Assembly (NCBI GenBank): GCA_023935145.1
Contig: CM043698.1
Coordinates: 73,423,501-73,487,500 of the forward strand
Source: Bretschneidera sinensis
Taxonomy: Eukaryota; Streptophyta; Magnoliopsida; Brassicales; Akaniaceae
Direction: 5' to 3'
Length of the DNA: 64,000 bases
Shown: positions 36,831 to 46,594 of the stretch, piece by piece
Numbering within the stretch: position 1 is the first letter of the stretch
Layout of the letters: every line of letters begins with the position of its first letter
Made by a program: the position numbers and the translations under genes
Notes under the pieces: generated by a model
What the model saw: only the letters and a program-made list of their open reading frames with translations
Told to the model about the DNA's origin: nothing
Databases searched by the model: none

Positions 36831-37357
36831 TGACACCAGACAGAATAGCGATTATTCTGTAGGCTAGTCTAATAGATAGTTCACAGGGAGTAATACAAGG
36901 AAAAACCCTAAACAATACAGAGAAACAGCTCTGATGTTTTATTTAAAATTATGCAAATACAATAATAATGATTACAAAACCATAAGACCTTATTTATAAG
37001 GTCAAAACTAAAATAAAAAAATTAAATCAAGGCCGAATTTAAAGTAATAAAATTAAAAAGTTTCCTAAATTGCAAATAAAAAATAAAAAGTTTCCTAGAA
37101 ACTGAAATATGCCAAATTGAGGGCCTAAACGTTGTTTTTTGGCTTAAAAATGACGATACTTAGGGCTAAAACTAAGTTTTACCTAAAAGCCCATTTTCAA
37201 TCAGACTAGGGTCTTCCGGGGCCCGATCTGAGCCCGTGACCTATTTTAGGTAGTCCACCTGCCAGTTTTACGCTGATCTGCTAACTCTAGGTACCTCAAG
37301 GCCAACAACGTGCTATCTGACAACTCAACATCATTTAACTCGGATCCTCCTGCATCA
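36831..37357 (-). repeat. Gypsy array LTR 3
   Basis: 527 bp, TGACACCAGA to CTGCATCA. The adjacent primer site of unit 2 is degraded (GCTCTCAGACCA at about 36817-36828). Confidence 0.87.
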
Positions 37358-39768
37358 GTCACCCCGGGTTGGAAAGAACTCGTCCTCGAGTTCACAATAG
37401 CCTCATCGGAATCCCCAAAACAAAGACTCAGGTGTTTCACATTAAAGACATCAGAAGTTCTCAAATGACTGGGTAGGCGTAGTCTGTAGGTGTTATCATT
37501 GATCTTTTGTAGGATCTCACAGGGTCCAATCTTTCGCTCCTTAAGCTTATTATACTCTCCCACGGGAAAACGATTGCTAGTTAATACTGCCCAAACAAAA
37601 TCACCAACATCCAAAAGTACCTGACGATGATGACTGTCGCTCTAAGCCTTGTACTTGGCATTACTCTCGTGAATGGCCAGCTTCACCTGCTCATGGATAG
37701 AGTCCTTTGTCAAGGTTTCTCTATACATTATGCTTCCAATGTCAAAGGGAGTCAACCCCTTTTCAACTCATTTCTTCAATAGCATGGTAGAGATGCGGAG
37801 TGTACGGACATACTCAAGTGGTATGTCCCATCCATGAAATTCCATAAGAGTGATATCTTCTTCAGCATCAAGTGATTTTATGTAGTCAATGATTTCCTCA
37901 ACTAGGAATGCTATAGGACCTATATCCTCCCAACCACCATCATTCTCCATAAACATCTGTAATGACCCAATCTTGAATTTTATTTCCCCAAGATGGTTGA
38001 ATCTTTGATGCAAGCACTTAATCATAACTGTGGGCATACCCTAGAAAAGCCCTTCTCATAACCAAATAACGAGCAGCGCCAGCTCTTCGGATGATCCAAT
38101 ATGTAAGCAGCAACTTCCTTAAGTGCTCCTTCTCCAACTCTCGTTCCCTTCTTTAATCCTTCACTATTTGGTGACAATGGCAACCTCTGAGGGTCGTTCA
38201 CTACCAATGGTCCCTCATCAATTGGCTTAAAAATAGTAACAAATTTCTGGCCTGATGAATCCAGCATGAAATAAACTCCTCCTGTACCCTCCCTGGACCC
38301 TGAATGGGTAATTCCCACTATCTAATCCATCAAAAGTGGAATTAAGAATATCCAAAATCACTGATGGTAATTCAATCTTGGGACTAATGATGATTAGCTC
38401 CAAAGAGAAATGCCTATCAGGAGGCTCCCTTGGTACAATTTCTCTGTTAACTTCATAAACTCTCCTATCATTTTCTTCACGGGCATCATAGTATCTTCTA
38501 TTGTTCTCCCCAGGAGCATTATAATTTTTTCTATCGTTCAACTTTGGGGACACAATGGACAATTCAAAATTCTTCTCAACTGGCCTAGCCCGAACTTTTA
38601 TAGATTTTTGGAACAACAAATGCAACACTGCATTATTGTGCTTACTGATGTCATCAATAAGCCTCTGATCCTCCAATCACTCCTCATCATAAACAACTTC
38701 CTGCTCATCAAGATCAACAAATTTGTTTTCCTTCTTTGCAATCTTCTGTTTCACATACCCAACATCTCTATCTTCATCATCGTCATACACAGGCTCTCCA
38801 ATCTCCTCAGTTTCGTCTACCCTGTCGTCCTTAATCAGGAGATTTTTGCCCTTATGACTAGCAGGCTTCATGCACTCAGTCGATTTATATCCCTTTTCAC
38901 CGCATCTGAAACATCTAATATTTGAGTTAGGGTTACCTTGGGGTGGCTACTATGCAGGACAAAATTTTTGAGGGCGAACTGGCCGACTGCTCTGATCGCT
39001 GATGCGGTTCATTAGCCTTCTATTCTGCTGTTTTTCCACCGCAAGTGCCCGCTGGTATGCTTCAGAAACGGTCCACAGCGAGTGAAGGCTGAGGACATCC
39101 TGTAGGGGCTGCCATAACCCCCTAAAATATTGTGCCACCATCTTCTCTTCTGTCTCGGATAAATCATTTCGAGCTATCAATTGATAGAACTCCTCCGTGT
39201 AATCATCTATCAATCTCCTGCCCTGCTTCAACGAATGAAGTCGCTGAAACAAGGTTTGAGTGTAGCCGAAAGGAAGGAAGTGACCCTTCATCTTCTTCCA
39301 ATCTGTGATCTTGGCCTTGCACTGTCGATCGCGTGAGCGTCTCAACTGCTCCCACCACGCAGATGCTTTGCCTTTGAGTTTGATGGTGACCAGTTTTACT
39401 TTGACACGATATAGGACTTCCTTATACTTGAAAATATACTTTACTTCATTCAACCAATCGATGAATTCTTCGGCCAGTAAGGTACCAAAAAACTCATGCA
39501 GATCCACTCGGAATCTGAAGTCTCCATAACAATCCTCCTAACCATGGTGCTCCCTGAATCGACCAGGATTGTGATACAGGTTTTCGAAACTGGAATCGGA
39601 ATCGTGATCTTCTGTCTCACGATCACCGAAATTCCGTGCCCCTAGACGCTGGGTTAACTCTACGACTTGCCTTTGTAAATCCTCAATCATCGCATCCTGA
39701 ACGTTACGATCATGGTGTGGGGCTTCCTCGTTCGGAACCTGCCCGCGACGACCACGACCACCAACCAT
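37246..39768 (-). pseudogene. Array unit 3: Gag / UBL / PI4K-gamma / integrase C-terminus chimera
   Basis: Gag starts at 39768 (MVGGRGRRGQVPNEEAPHH). A stop follows at about 39540, then Gag is open to 38950 (DWLNEVKYIFKYKEV, SAWWEQL, LHSLWTVSEAYQRALAVEKQQ). The zinc-knuckle His is replaced by Tyr (RCGEKGYKSTEC). The ubiquitin-like and kinase segments (38677 down to about 37690) and the integrase C-terminus (37246-37614) follow. It shares the pre-LEDQR stop (38677-38679) and other private changes with unit 2. Confidence 0.88.
37690..38763 (-). other. Captured host fragment in unit 3: UBL + PI4-kinase gamma
   Basis: Same extent and deletion as in units 1 and 2 (AFLVEEIIDYIKSLDAEED). Motifs are GGVYFMLDSSGQKFVTIFKP, GLKKGTRVGEGALKEVAAYI and RTLRISTMLLKK. 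Small frameshifts lie near 38300 and 38040. Confidence 0.9.
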
Positions 39769-39818
39769 GGAACTGATGAAATCTTGCCCTAGGAAAATGC
39801 TTAAGCTCTGATACCAAC

Positions 39819-40345
39819 TGACGCCGGGTAGAATAGCGATTATTCTGCAAGCTAATCGAACAAATAGTTCACAGGGAGTAAAACAAGGTAAAACGTTAAA
39901 CAATACAGAGAAACAGCTTTGATTTTTTATTTAAAATTATGCAAATACAATAATAATGATTACGAAACCCTAAGACCTTATTTATAAGGTCGAAACTAAA
40001 ATAGGAAAATTAAATTAAGGCAAAATTTAAAGTAATAAAAATAAAAAGTTTCCTAAATTGCAAATAAAAAATAAAAAGTTTCATAAAAGCTTAAATCTGC
40101 CAAATTGAGGGCCTAAACGTTGTTTTTTGGCTTAAAAATGACGATGCTTAGGGCTAAAACTAAGTTTTGTCCGAAAGCCCGTTTCTAATCAGACTAGGGT
40201 CTTTCGAGGCCCGATCTAAGCCCATGGCCCGTTTTAGGTAGTCCACCTACCAGTTTTGCGCTGATCTGCCAACTCTAGGTACCTCAGGGCCAATAACGTG
40301 CTATCTGACAACTCAGCATCATCTAATTCGGATCCTCTTGCATGA
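39819..40345 (-). repeat. Gypsy array LTR 4 (sense 5' LTR)
   Basis: 527 bp, TGACGCCGGG to TTGCATGA, ending at the CTATC target copy. The terminal CATCA of the family reads CATGA here. The primer site of unit 3 (GCTCTGATACCA, 39805-39816) adjoins it. Confidence 0.87.
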
Positions 40346-41025
40346 CTATCTAATCTAGACTTCTCTCTCTTTTACAACCAACCTCACTTCAAAGAGTCCC
40401 TCTTGTGTTTATGTCTCTCACACAATTCTCTCTATGTGTTTACAATTGATCTCACAATGTCACAAACTTGTGTGTTTCTAATGTTTAAAAATAAGGCTAG
40501 GAAACCCTTTTTACAGCCATCCACTTCTTGGTAATTCTTGAGATTCAATCCTCACCCTTTGATCATGATCTCCATTTAATCATGGCCCTCCATCAATCCT
40601 AGGTGAAGTGGTGCATTTTAACCTTGCACCCACGCACTTAACAAGAGGCTAAATCAAGCTGTCCATGTGTGCTTCAGTGTGCCTAGTACCTAGGCACTCA
40701 ATAGGGGCACCGCACTGCTAGCCAAAACCACACTTTCAGCACCTTCTGGGCACTGCAGTGTTAGTGTAGTGCTGACTCTTCTCCAAACACCTCCTTGCTG
40801 GACACCTCGGTGCACACTGATGCTGCCAGTGCGCACACTTTCTCAGCTTGTGTGCAGAAGTGCACAGACTAGTGCGCATGACCTTCCTTTGCTCCAAATT
40901 AATGCACACACATGTGTGCAGTCTTCTAACTTGCTGAAATTTAATTATCCAACTTGGTTTAGATTTTAACCATCTTTGAACCACAGTTGGACCTGTGCAA
41001 ACCTTAGACAAATACCAACAATCAA

Positions 41026-41548
41026 TTCTACGTATTAACTTCTATTGCGAGTTTGTTATTGCAAATAACCAAGAAGTTTCATCAACCGAAAACTAATCGA
41101 TACTGTAATTGTATATGCCTTTATATATAGTAGTAATACTTATTTCCATCTATATTTTTCTATTTATAGAAATTTATACAAAAACGATAAATCATTTGTT
41201 TGGTTTAGAGGATCATTCAACATGCACCTGTATAGAAAAGAAATTATGTACAATCATGCAACAAATCTATTTGGCTTTGACTGAATAAAAGTGTACTCAT
41301 ATTAGCAGCAAAAATTTTCGCAGGTCACTAACATTAATGTGCTTATATACCTAAAATTTACTTGACAAAAAGATTGCAAGTATACAATATTGAAACTCTT
41401 CATATGTGCGTGCACGTTGGATTGTTGATTGGTGTCATATTAACTTAGACTACTTGTTCAAAATTTGGTCTCTAGCATGTAATTAATATCAAAGATAATA
41501 TGAATGTCACACTAGCAGTTAACACTCATCACTTTTCCTAATACTTCC
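41026..41548. other. Duplicated segment B, continued
   Basis: Matches 7150-7680 of segment A and resumes right after the Copia-2 target site. Non-coding. Confidence 0.75.
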
Positions 41549-41732
41549 TGGTGGGGTATAGAAGGATATATGGATAAATTTATATATTTGTAATCATGAA
41601 AAAACTATATTTTAGTAAAGATCTTAAGACATAGTATTTGAATAGAATTTAATTTTTTGGGTTAGGGTTAGAACATAGTATTTTATCATTATTGAATTTC
41701 TTTAGTTAAAGTGTTCGATTAGGAGTAGGATT

Positions 41733-41767
<35 letters not shown>

Positions 41768-41935
41768 GAGGTCTCTGTTAATTTTTAATCAGCTTTGGAT
41801 AAATAAAAATTATTGATATTGAGTATAAATTTCTTCTCAACCTCAAGTAGCCTGGCCTCTTTTCCAATCCTAAGTAGACTAGTTTCTATTTCTTTATCTC
41901 TTCTTTTCTATTTCTTTCTTACTTCTTGTTCTACA
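41549..41935 (+). repeat. Third element, left LTR
   Basis: Collinear with 44975-45341 with many substitutions. Where the right LTR has CTCTATATAAGAGAG (TATA box at about 45164-45170), this copy carries a (TA)n run at about 41731-41765, so the promoter region has expanded into a microsatellite. Confidence 0.8.
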
Positions 41936-41941
41936 TTAGTT

Positions 41942-41954
41942 TGGTCTCAGAGCC
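41942..41954 (+). promoter_or_regulatory. Variant primer-binding site of the third element
   Basis: TGGTCTCAGAGCC differs at one base from the usual initiator Met tRNA site TGGTATCAGAGCC and lies six bases after the LTR. Confidence 0.65.
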
Positions 41955-44650
41955 TAGACCAACCCTAGATCCAAATCATCATACATCCACTAAACAAACC
42001 TTAGCCCAAATCAGTGAAAAAAGAAATCTAAAAAAAAAATTGCTTTTGGTGTCGTGAGCAGTGTTCTACAATTTTTTAATATTTATTTTGCTTTATGTTG
42101 TTTATGAGAAAAAACGAAAAAAAAGAAAAATCAGAACAAAAAAATAGATTTTAAAAAATTTTATATCCACTTTATGAGTGATGGATTCAGTTGAGCTAAC
42201 CTGAATCCTTTGCGTGATCATTCGTGATGTATTATATCTAATCACATAGGATGTGTTGCATAAGGTTTTTGATCCATATGGGTTGGTTAAGAAAATTATT
42301 ATCTCTGTTGATCAAATGTTTGTTGACCCTGAATCACTAATGATATTATTTAAGTGATAGAGATTGTTAATAATGCTTATACATTAAAGAAGATCAAGAC
42401 TGTAGAATATGGTCAATCAAATTTGAAGATCTCAAAAGTCAAGAAGCTCTCCAAAAGATCATATTCAAGGATAATAATTGAAATGCAACTTCAAAGACAA
42501 AAGAGCTAAATTATAGGTTTGAATCTGAAGATACAATTTGTAAGCATTTCAATTTTTAGGAGCTAATCAAATTTGCATTGCACTTTATTACATAGCCTTA
42601 ATTAATTGAAGATATTTAATCTCTACATGATTTTATTAAATGAAAATATTAAATTCTTTGGATTCAATACATAACATGTTCTATTTGAACTCAAGAAGAA
42701 TTTATGTTGACATAGAAAATTATTTGAACATTTGTAATATATCATTTTTCATATATATTGCACACACATTATGCTTAAATTTTTTATATGTTTTGTCATC
42801 ATAAAAAAGGTCTCAATCAAGAAATTTTTTAAAATAATTTTGATGATAACAAAACACTCCTGAAGTGTTTAACTTGTGTGTTAAATGTGCAAGAAAGTTT
42901 GATTCAATTGGAAGATTTTTAGGAACTCAAAAATAAAAAAAAGTATGAAGAAAATTGATGCTGAAAACATTGTTTATCATGAAAACACTGTAGCAACATC
43001 ATAAATAATACACAGTAGGCTGTGCAAAATAGACAGTCAACTATGGGTTCGAAAACTCAATTTTTGCATCAGTTATGAAGGACATTCGAATACCATAAGT
43101 GGACAGTCGACTGGGCAAGTTACAACAACTATATTTTTTAATTTAAAAGGCTATAAACTTTACTCTAAAGGCTCTATTTTGTCTCCAACGGCTAGAAGAC
43201 TTCAAGACACTATAAATAGTGCCTTAAAGGTCATTTGAAAGACAAGAGAAACATTATACAACAAAGAATTAAAGAAAAATCTTCATTCTCTTATTCTTGA
43301 GCTAAAATCTCCATTGTTTAGCTAGAACAGTCGACTTGGCAAGTTACAACAGCTATATTTTTTAATTTAAAAGGCTATAAACTTGACTCTAAAGACTATA
43401 TTTTGTATCCAACGGCTAGAAGACTTCAAGACACTATAAATAGTGTCTCAAAGGTCATTTGAAAGACAAGAGAAATATTATACAACAAAGGATTAAAAAA
43501 AATCTTCATTCTCTTATTCTTGAGCCAAAAACTCCATTGTTAAGCTATAAGCTTTTGAGAGAGAAAATTTTGAGTTTTAATTTTTATTGAGAAATCTCTC
43601 CTATTTATTTGTTTCAAACTGTCCTTTAATCATCCTGTTATAAGAGTTAGTGTAACTTTTGTGAGCTAGTAAGTGTTGGGTATATACACTTTGGTAGAAA
43701 ACTTAGGACTCTTGTGAAAAAAGTTGAAGCAACACCCTTGAAGTTGCTTGTTTGTATTTGGTTTGAGCAACACCCATGGAAGTTGCGTGTCTTAATGAAA
43801 GGCTTCAAGGAGGATCCTTGAAGAGAGTGGATGTAGGGTCAGAAGGATTCCAATATTTCTAAACCACTATAAATCGAGTTTGCATCTCTCTAACTCCATC
43901 TCCTTAAATACTTGCACAATTACTTGCCTAGAATAAACTCTCTCATCTTTGTGCTAGTAATTTAGAAAGATTAATTTGATTTAATTCTGCATATGTTTTT
44001 ATTTTTGAGATTACAAAAATAGATTTGAAAAATTCTTAATTCCAAGTTTGCCCCCTCTTGGGTATTGCGATAGTATATTTTGGACCAACAATCTCTCAAA
44101 CTGATATTGATTTTCATGCTCTTGCAATTTAGTAGGCACTAAGAAGTTTTCTTGGGTTAAATTTTTTTTTTGAATGGTTGTTGTATTTACAATTATTATT
44201 GTTAGATAGAGATCATGTTTTACTCTCCAAGGGAACCATCTATGTCCATAGATGAGTTACTCGAGCTTCAACAAGTACTTGATAGAGTTTTTAAGAGAAT
44301 ATTAAGCATCACTGCCAATTTTTCTTGCAACAATGGTTTTGTTCCAGACCCATCCAAGTAGGATAAGTTTAATGATGCTCAACTCTAACATAAGAACCAA
44401 GAAGATGAAGCATGCAAGATGATTGACTCTGAGACACCCCAAGACTAGCCAGAAGTTTTTCTTGAGCAAGTTGAGATCACGGATTGCAAGCACGACTAGG
44501 ACAAGATTAAAGACATTATTGAGGCAGTCTTTGATATGCATCCTCCTACTGTTGATTTTGTCTTGCCTATTTGGTCTAAAGAACCTCCACAACAGGCATT
44601 CTCAACCAAAAAAATTTCCTCTAGTAAAGAGCTCGTTCTTTAAGAAGATG
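41955..44650 (+). other. Interior of the third LTR element, mostly unidentified
   Basis: AT-rich with no recognisable gag or pol. The stretch about 42841-44090 has LTR-like character (GATGATAACAAAAC near its start, TTTTGGACCAACA at its end) and contains the repeat also seen at 1-60. A degenerate frame at about 44219-44640 is open in pieces (SIDELLELQQVLDRVFKRIL) but I recognise no family. Confidence 0.4.
43104..43552. repeat. Tandem duplication of about 224 bp
   Basis: Two adjacent units start CAGTCGACTGGGCAAGTTAC (43104) and CAGTCGACTTGGCAAGTTAC (43328). Both include CCAACGGCTAGAAGACTTCA and GACACTATAAATAGTG. The repeat contains a TATA-like ACTATAAATAGTG in each unit. The spacing is 224 bp. 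Confidence 0.85.
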
Positions 44651-44651
44651 T

Positions 44652-44850
44652 TCCGTATATGAGCGTCCTCAAACAGGACTTATTGCTATTGATTAGATGA
44701 TCCCGGTAGGATGTGGGCAGCGAGAATTAATTATTGGGACAAAAGACTGATAAAACAGCAATAGCCACATATACAGTTATCAATCAACATGGGCAAAATG
44801 TAATACGTGTTTATGTAGCTATTGGGCAATCCATACGCTCCATTTTTAAT
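44652..44850 (+). pseudogene. atpA: Plastid atpA fragment (NUPT) inside the third LTR element
   Basis: In pieces the plus strand encodes SVYE..QTGLIAID, then [14 protein letters not shown], then after a frameshift [20 protein letters not shown] and IGQ. This is the nucleotide-binding region of the ATP synthase CF1 alpha subunit around the Walker A loop (GDRQTGKT in the family). The lack of the extra residues found in mitochondrial alpha subunits between the loop and VYVAIGQ points to the plastid gene. Stops and indels show it is a dead nuclear copy. It lies just upstream of the element's right LTR. Confidence 0.85.
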
Positions 44851-44974
44851 AAGATTCCGGCAAGAACATACAAGCACCGTAATGTGCCTCTCCATGGGTG
44901 TCTGGTAACATGACTATACTTTATTTTTATAAGCATCACAAATAGTATCGAGTTTTTCTCTAAGTGGTGGAGAA

Positions 44975-45341
44975 TGATGGGGTACAAAAGGGTATGAGAA
45001 AAAAATTGTAATCATAAAAGAATTATATTTTAGTTGGGATCTTAGGACGTAATATTTGATTAGGATTTAATTTCTTGGGATAGGATTAGGAGATAGTATT
45101 TCACTAGTGTTGATTTTTTTTTATTTAAAGTGTTGTAGTAGCTCTAGGATTCTTAAAGGTCTCTATATAAGAGAGGTCTTGCAAATTTTCAATTAGCTTT
45201 AAATGAATAAAAATTATTGATATTAAGTATCAATTTTTTCTCAACCTTCAAGTAACCTAGATTATTTTTCAATCCCTAGGTAGCCTAGTTTCCATTTCTT
45301 TATTTCTTCTTTTCTATTTCTTTATTATTTTATGTTCTACA
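44975..45341 (+). repeat. Third element, right LTR
   Basis: Partner of 41549-41935, ending ATGTTCTACA. It has a TATATAA box on the plus strand, consistent with plus orientation. Confidence 0.8.
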
Positions 45342-45844
45342 TCACTTACCTTTTGGTTGTCTACTGTCCATTCTTGCCTTAGAAGATGTGCATGCTTACA
45401 AGATGTTTTTTCCCATATGGAACAAGTAATGATTACATAGACTATCCTTATGAATTTTTTTTTTTAAAAAGAAGAAGATGATTTGGAGTCTATGTAAGAA
45501 AGAGTGTCCTATTCTAGAAATAAGATGATAAGTATTCTATTATGGTAAAAATGATATTTCATTTTTCACAAAAAATGTTATTTAAATCCATCTATTTTGA
45601 AAAAAAAAAATCCAGAAATAAGTGAAAGTACATGCATGGATGATGCGTTGTTATGCAATACTTGTGGTCGATATGTATAACAGTGTATATTGGAACTATT
45701 AACTAATAAGCATCATCTTATTAGATCAACTTTACAAAAATATCTTTAATTTTAAAGAAATTATCGTAAATGAATCAAGCCCTAAATAGTGAAGATTTAG
45801 CCTTCCTTTTTCTTTGGTACAATGAATAGTGAAGATTTTGTCCT
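45342..45844. other. End of duplicated segment B and upstream region of the defensin-like gene
   Basis: Up to about 45790 this matches 8255-8690. The similarity ends near AAATAGTGAAGATTT, which itself is repeated 45787-45801 and 45825-45838. No gene is present. Confidence 0.65.
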
Positions 45845-45851
45845 TATAAAT
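45845..45851 (+). promoter_or_regulatory. TATA box of the defensin-like gene
   Basis: TATAAAT, 84 bp upstream of the start codon, followed by an A/C-rich stretch typical of a plant transcription start. Confidence 0.6.
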
Positions 45852-45934
45852 ACCACACCAACTAGTCCATTTGAATCCATCCTCGGTAGAGCAATTACAT
45901 AGAGAGACAAACTAGTCATAAGATTTTGCAGCAG

Positions 45935-46431
45935 ATGGCAAAGCTTTCTTGCAACCATTTTTTTCTCCTTTTGCTTGTTTTCTCAGGTTTTTTCATTTAC
46001 CCTTTACATTTTTATTGTGATTTTCTCTACCTTCCCCCTCCCTCCCCCCCTTTCTGGGTAATAGATTTCCTTGTTTCGAGCGTCACATTAAGATACTTAG
46101 TTATCATTTTTTTATATATATTTTTTCCACCCAATGTTAAATTTTCATATCCCTGGTCAGATATATTGCAATCAATAATAAAGTGAGGTTGCATGCACCA
46201 TTTTGTTTGTGTATATTATTCCTTTTGCTTGATTTTGTTATCGTTGTAGTTGCATTGATGATGCTTCAAGTGGATGCACAAGAAAGATGTCATGAACGTC
46301 TACCTGGTAGTGGTACTTGTGATCCTGTAGCTTGTCAACAATGGTGTCGTAATACACACAATGGCGTTGGAAACTGCGTGCCATATCCCGCACCTAATAG
46401 CAATTATTGTTTGTGCGGATGGGATTGTTGA
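45935..46431 (+). CDS. Defensin-like cysteine-rich secreted peptide
   Basis: Two exons, 45935-45986 and 46250-46431, joined by a 263-bp GT-AG intron, give 77 residues. Exon 1 and the start of exon 2 encode a signal peptide (MAKLSCNHFFLLLLVFS, then VALMMLQVDA); the intron falls inside it in phase 1, which is usual for plant defensin-like genes. The mature part has eight cysteines spaced C-x9-C-x4-C-x3-C-x9-C-x10-C-x-C-x3-C and ends CLCGWDC. This fits the defensin-like (LCR/SCRL) class of small secreted peptides, which act in defence or in reproductive and cell signalling; the exact role cannot be told. Both splice sites, the start and the TATA box are intact. Confidence 0.85.
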
Positions 46432-46594
46432 TAATTTATTTGTAGCATTTTATTAATTTTCTTCCATCCATAGTTGATGTGTTTGGAAATAAGCAGAGCA
46501 AATAAATTTACAATTTATCAAGTTTGATTATCTAATTGAATTTGCACTTTCTCTCGGTTTTTTTTTTCTTTCTATGTTTGGAAATAATGCAGAG

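Larger units (their letters stand above)
29123..40345 (-). mobile_element. Nested Ty3/gypsy-type array carrying a PI4-kinase gamma fragment
   Basis: An 11.2-kb insertion in the Copia-2 right LTR, flanked by a perfect 5-bp duplication CTATC (29118-29122, 40346-40350). The structure is LTR (29123-29610), unit 1, LTR (33825-34352), unit 2, LTR (36831-37357), unit 3, LTR (39819-40345). LTR ends read TGACGCCGGG and TGCATCA, which are inverted to each other. Each unit is read on the minus strand as Gag, zinc knuckle, ubiquitin-like plus PI4-kinase gamma fragment, and integrase C-terminus. RT, RNase H, protease and IN core are absent, so it is non-autonomous. One target duplication around three units means the array grew after insertion. 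Confidence 0.9.
24192..41020 (-). mobile_element. Copia-2: Ty1/copia element, split by a nested Gypsy array
   Basis: Minus-strand Copia relative of Copia-1. The left LTR is 24192-25185, the internal region 25186-28818, and the right LTR starts at 28819. That LTR is interrupted by the Gypsy array (29123-40345) and ends at 41020. Target duplication: ATTAA (24187-24191) and ATCAA (41021-41025, one change). Segment A holds the empty site (CTTAATTAATTCTACG near 7141-7157). Without the nested DNA the element is about 5.6 kb. Confidence 0.93.
28819..41020 (-). repeat. Copia-2 5' LTR (sense), interrupted
   Basis: The LTR consists of 28819-29122 plus 40346-41020, split by the array at 29123-40345. 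The two parts rejoin at CTCTCTATCTAATCTAG, exactly as the left LTR reads. Parts of the GC cluster near 40700 have decayed. Confidence 0.9.
41549..45341 (+). mobile_element. Third LTR element, non-autonomous, plus strand
   Basis: LTRs lie at 41549-41935 (387 bp) and 44975-45341 (367 bp), starting TGGTGGGGTA/TGATGGGGTA and ending TTCTACA. After the left LTR comes a primer-like TGGTCTCAGAGCC (41942-41954). The 3.0-kb interior has no gag or pol that I can recognise; it holds repeats, unidentified sequence and a plastid atpA fragment. Segment A lacks it (site near 8245-8265). No clean 5-bp target duplication is visible (flanks CTTCC and TCACT), so the exact ends may have eroded. Confidence 0.75.

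Noticed and set aside
42841..44090. A second solo LTR with defined ends
   Set aside because: The end TTTTGGACCAACA looks LTR-like but no matching TG start or target duplication could be fixed, so it is described only as repeat-rich interior.
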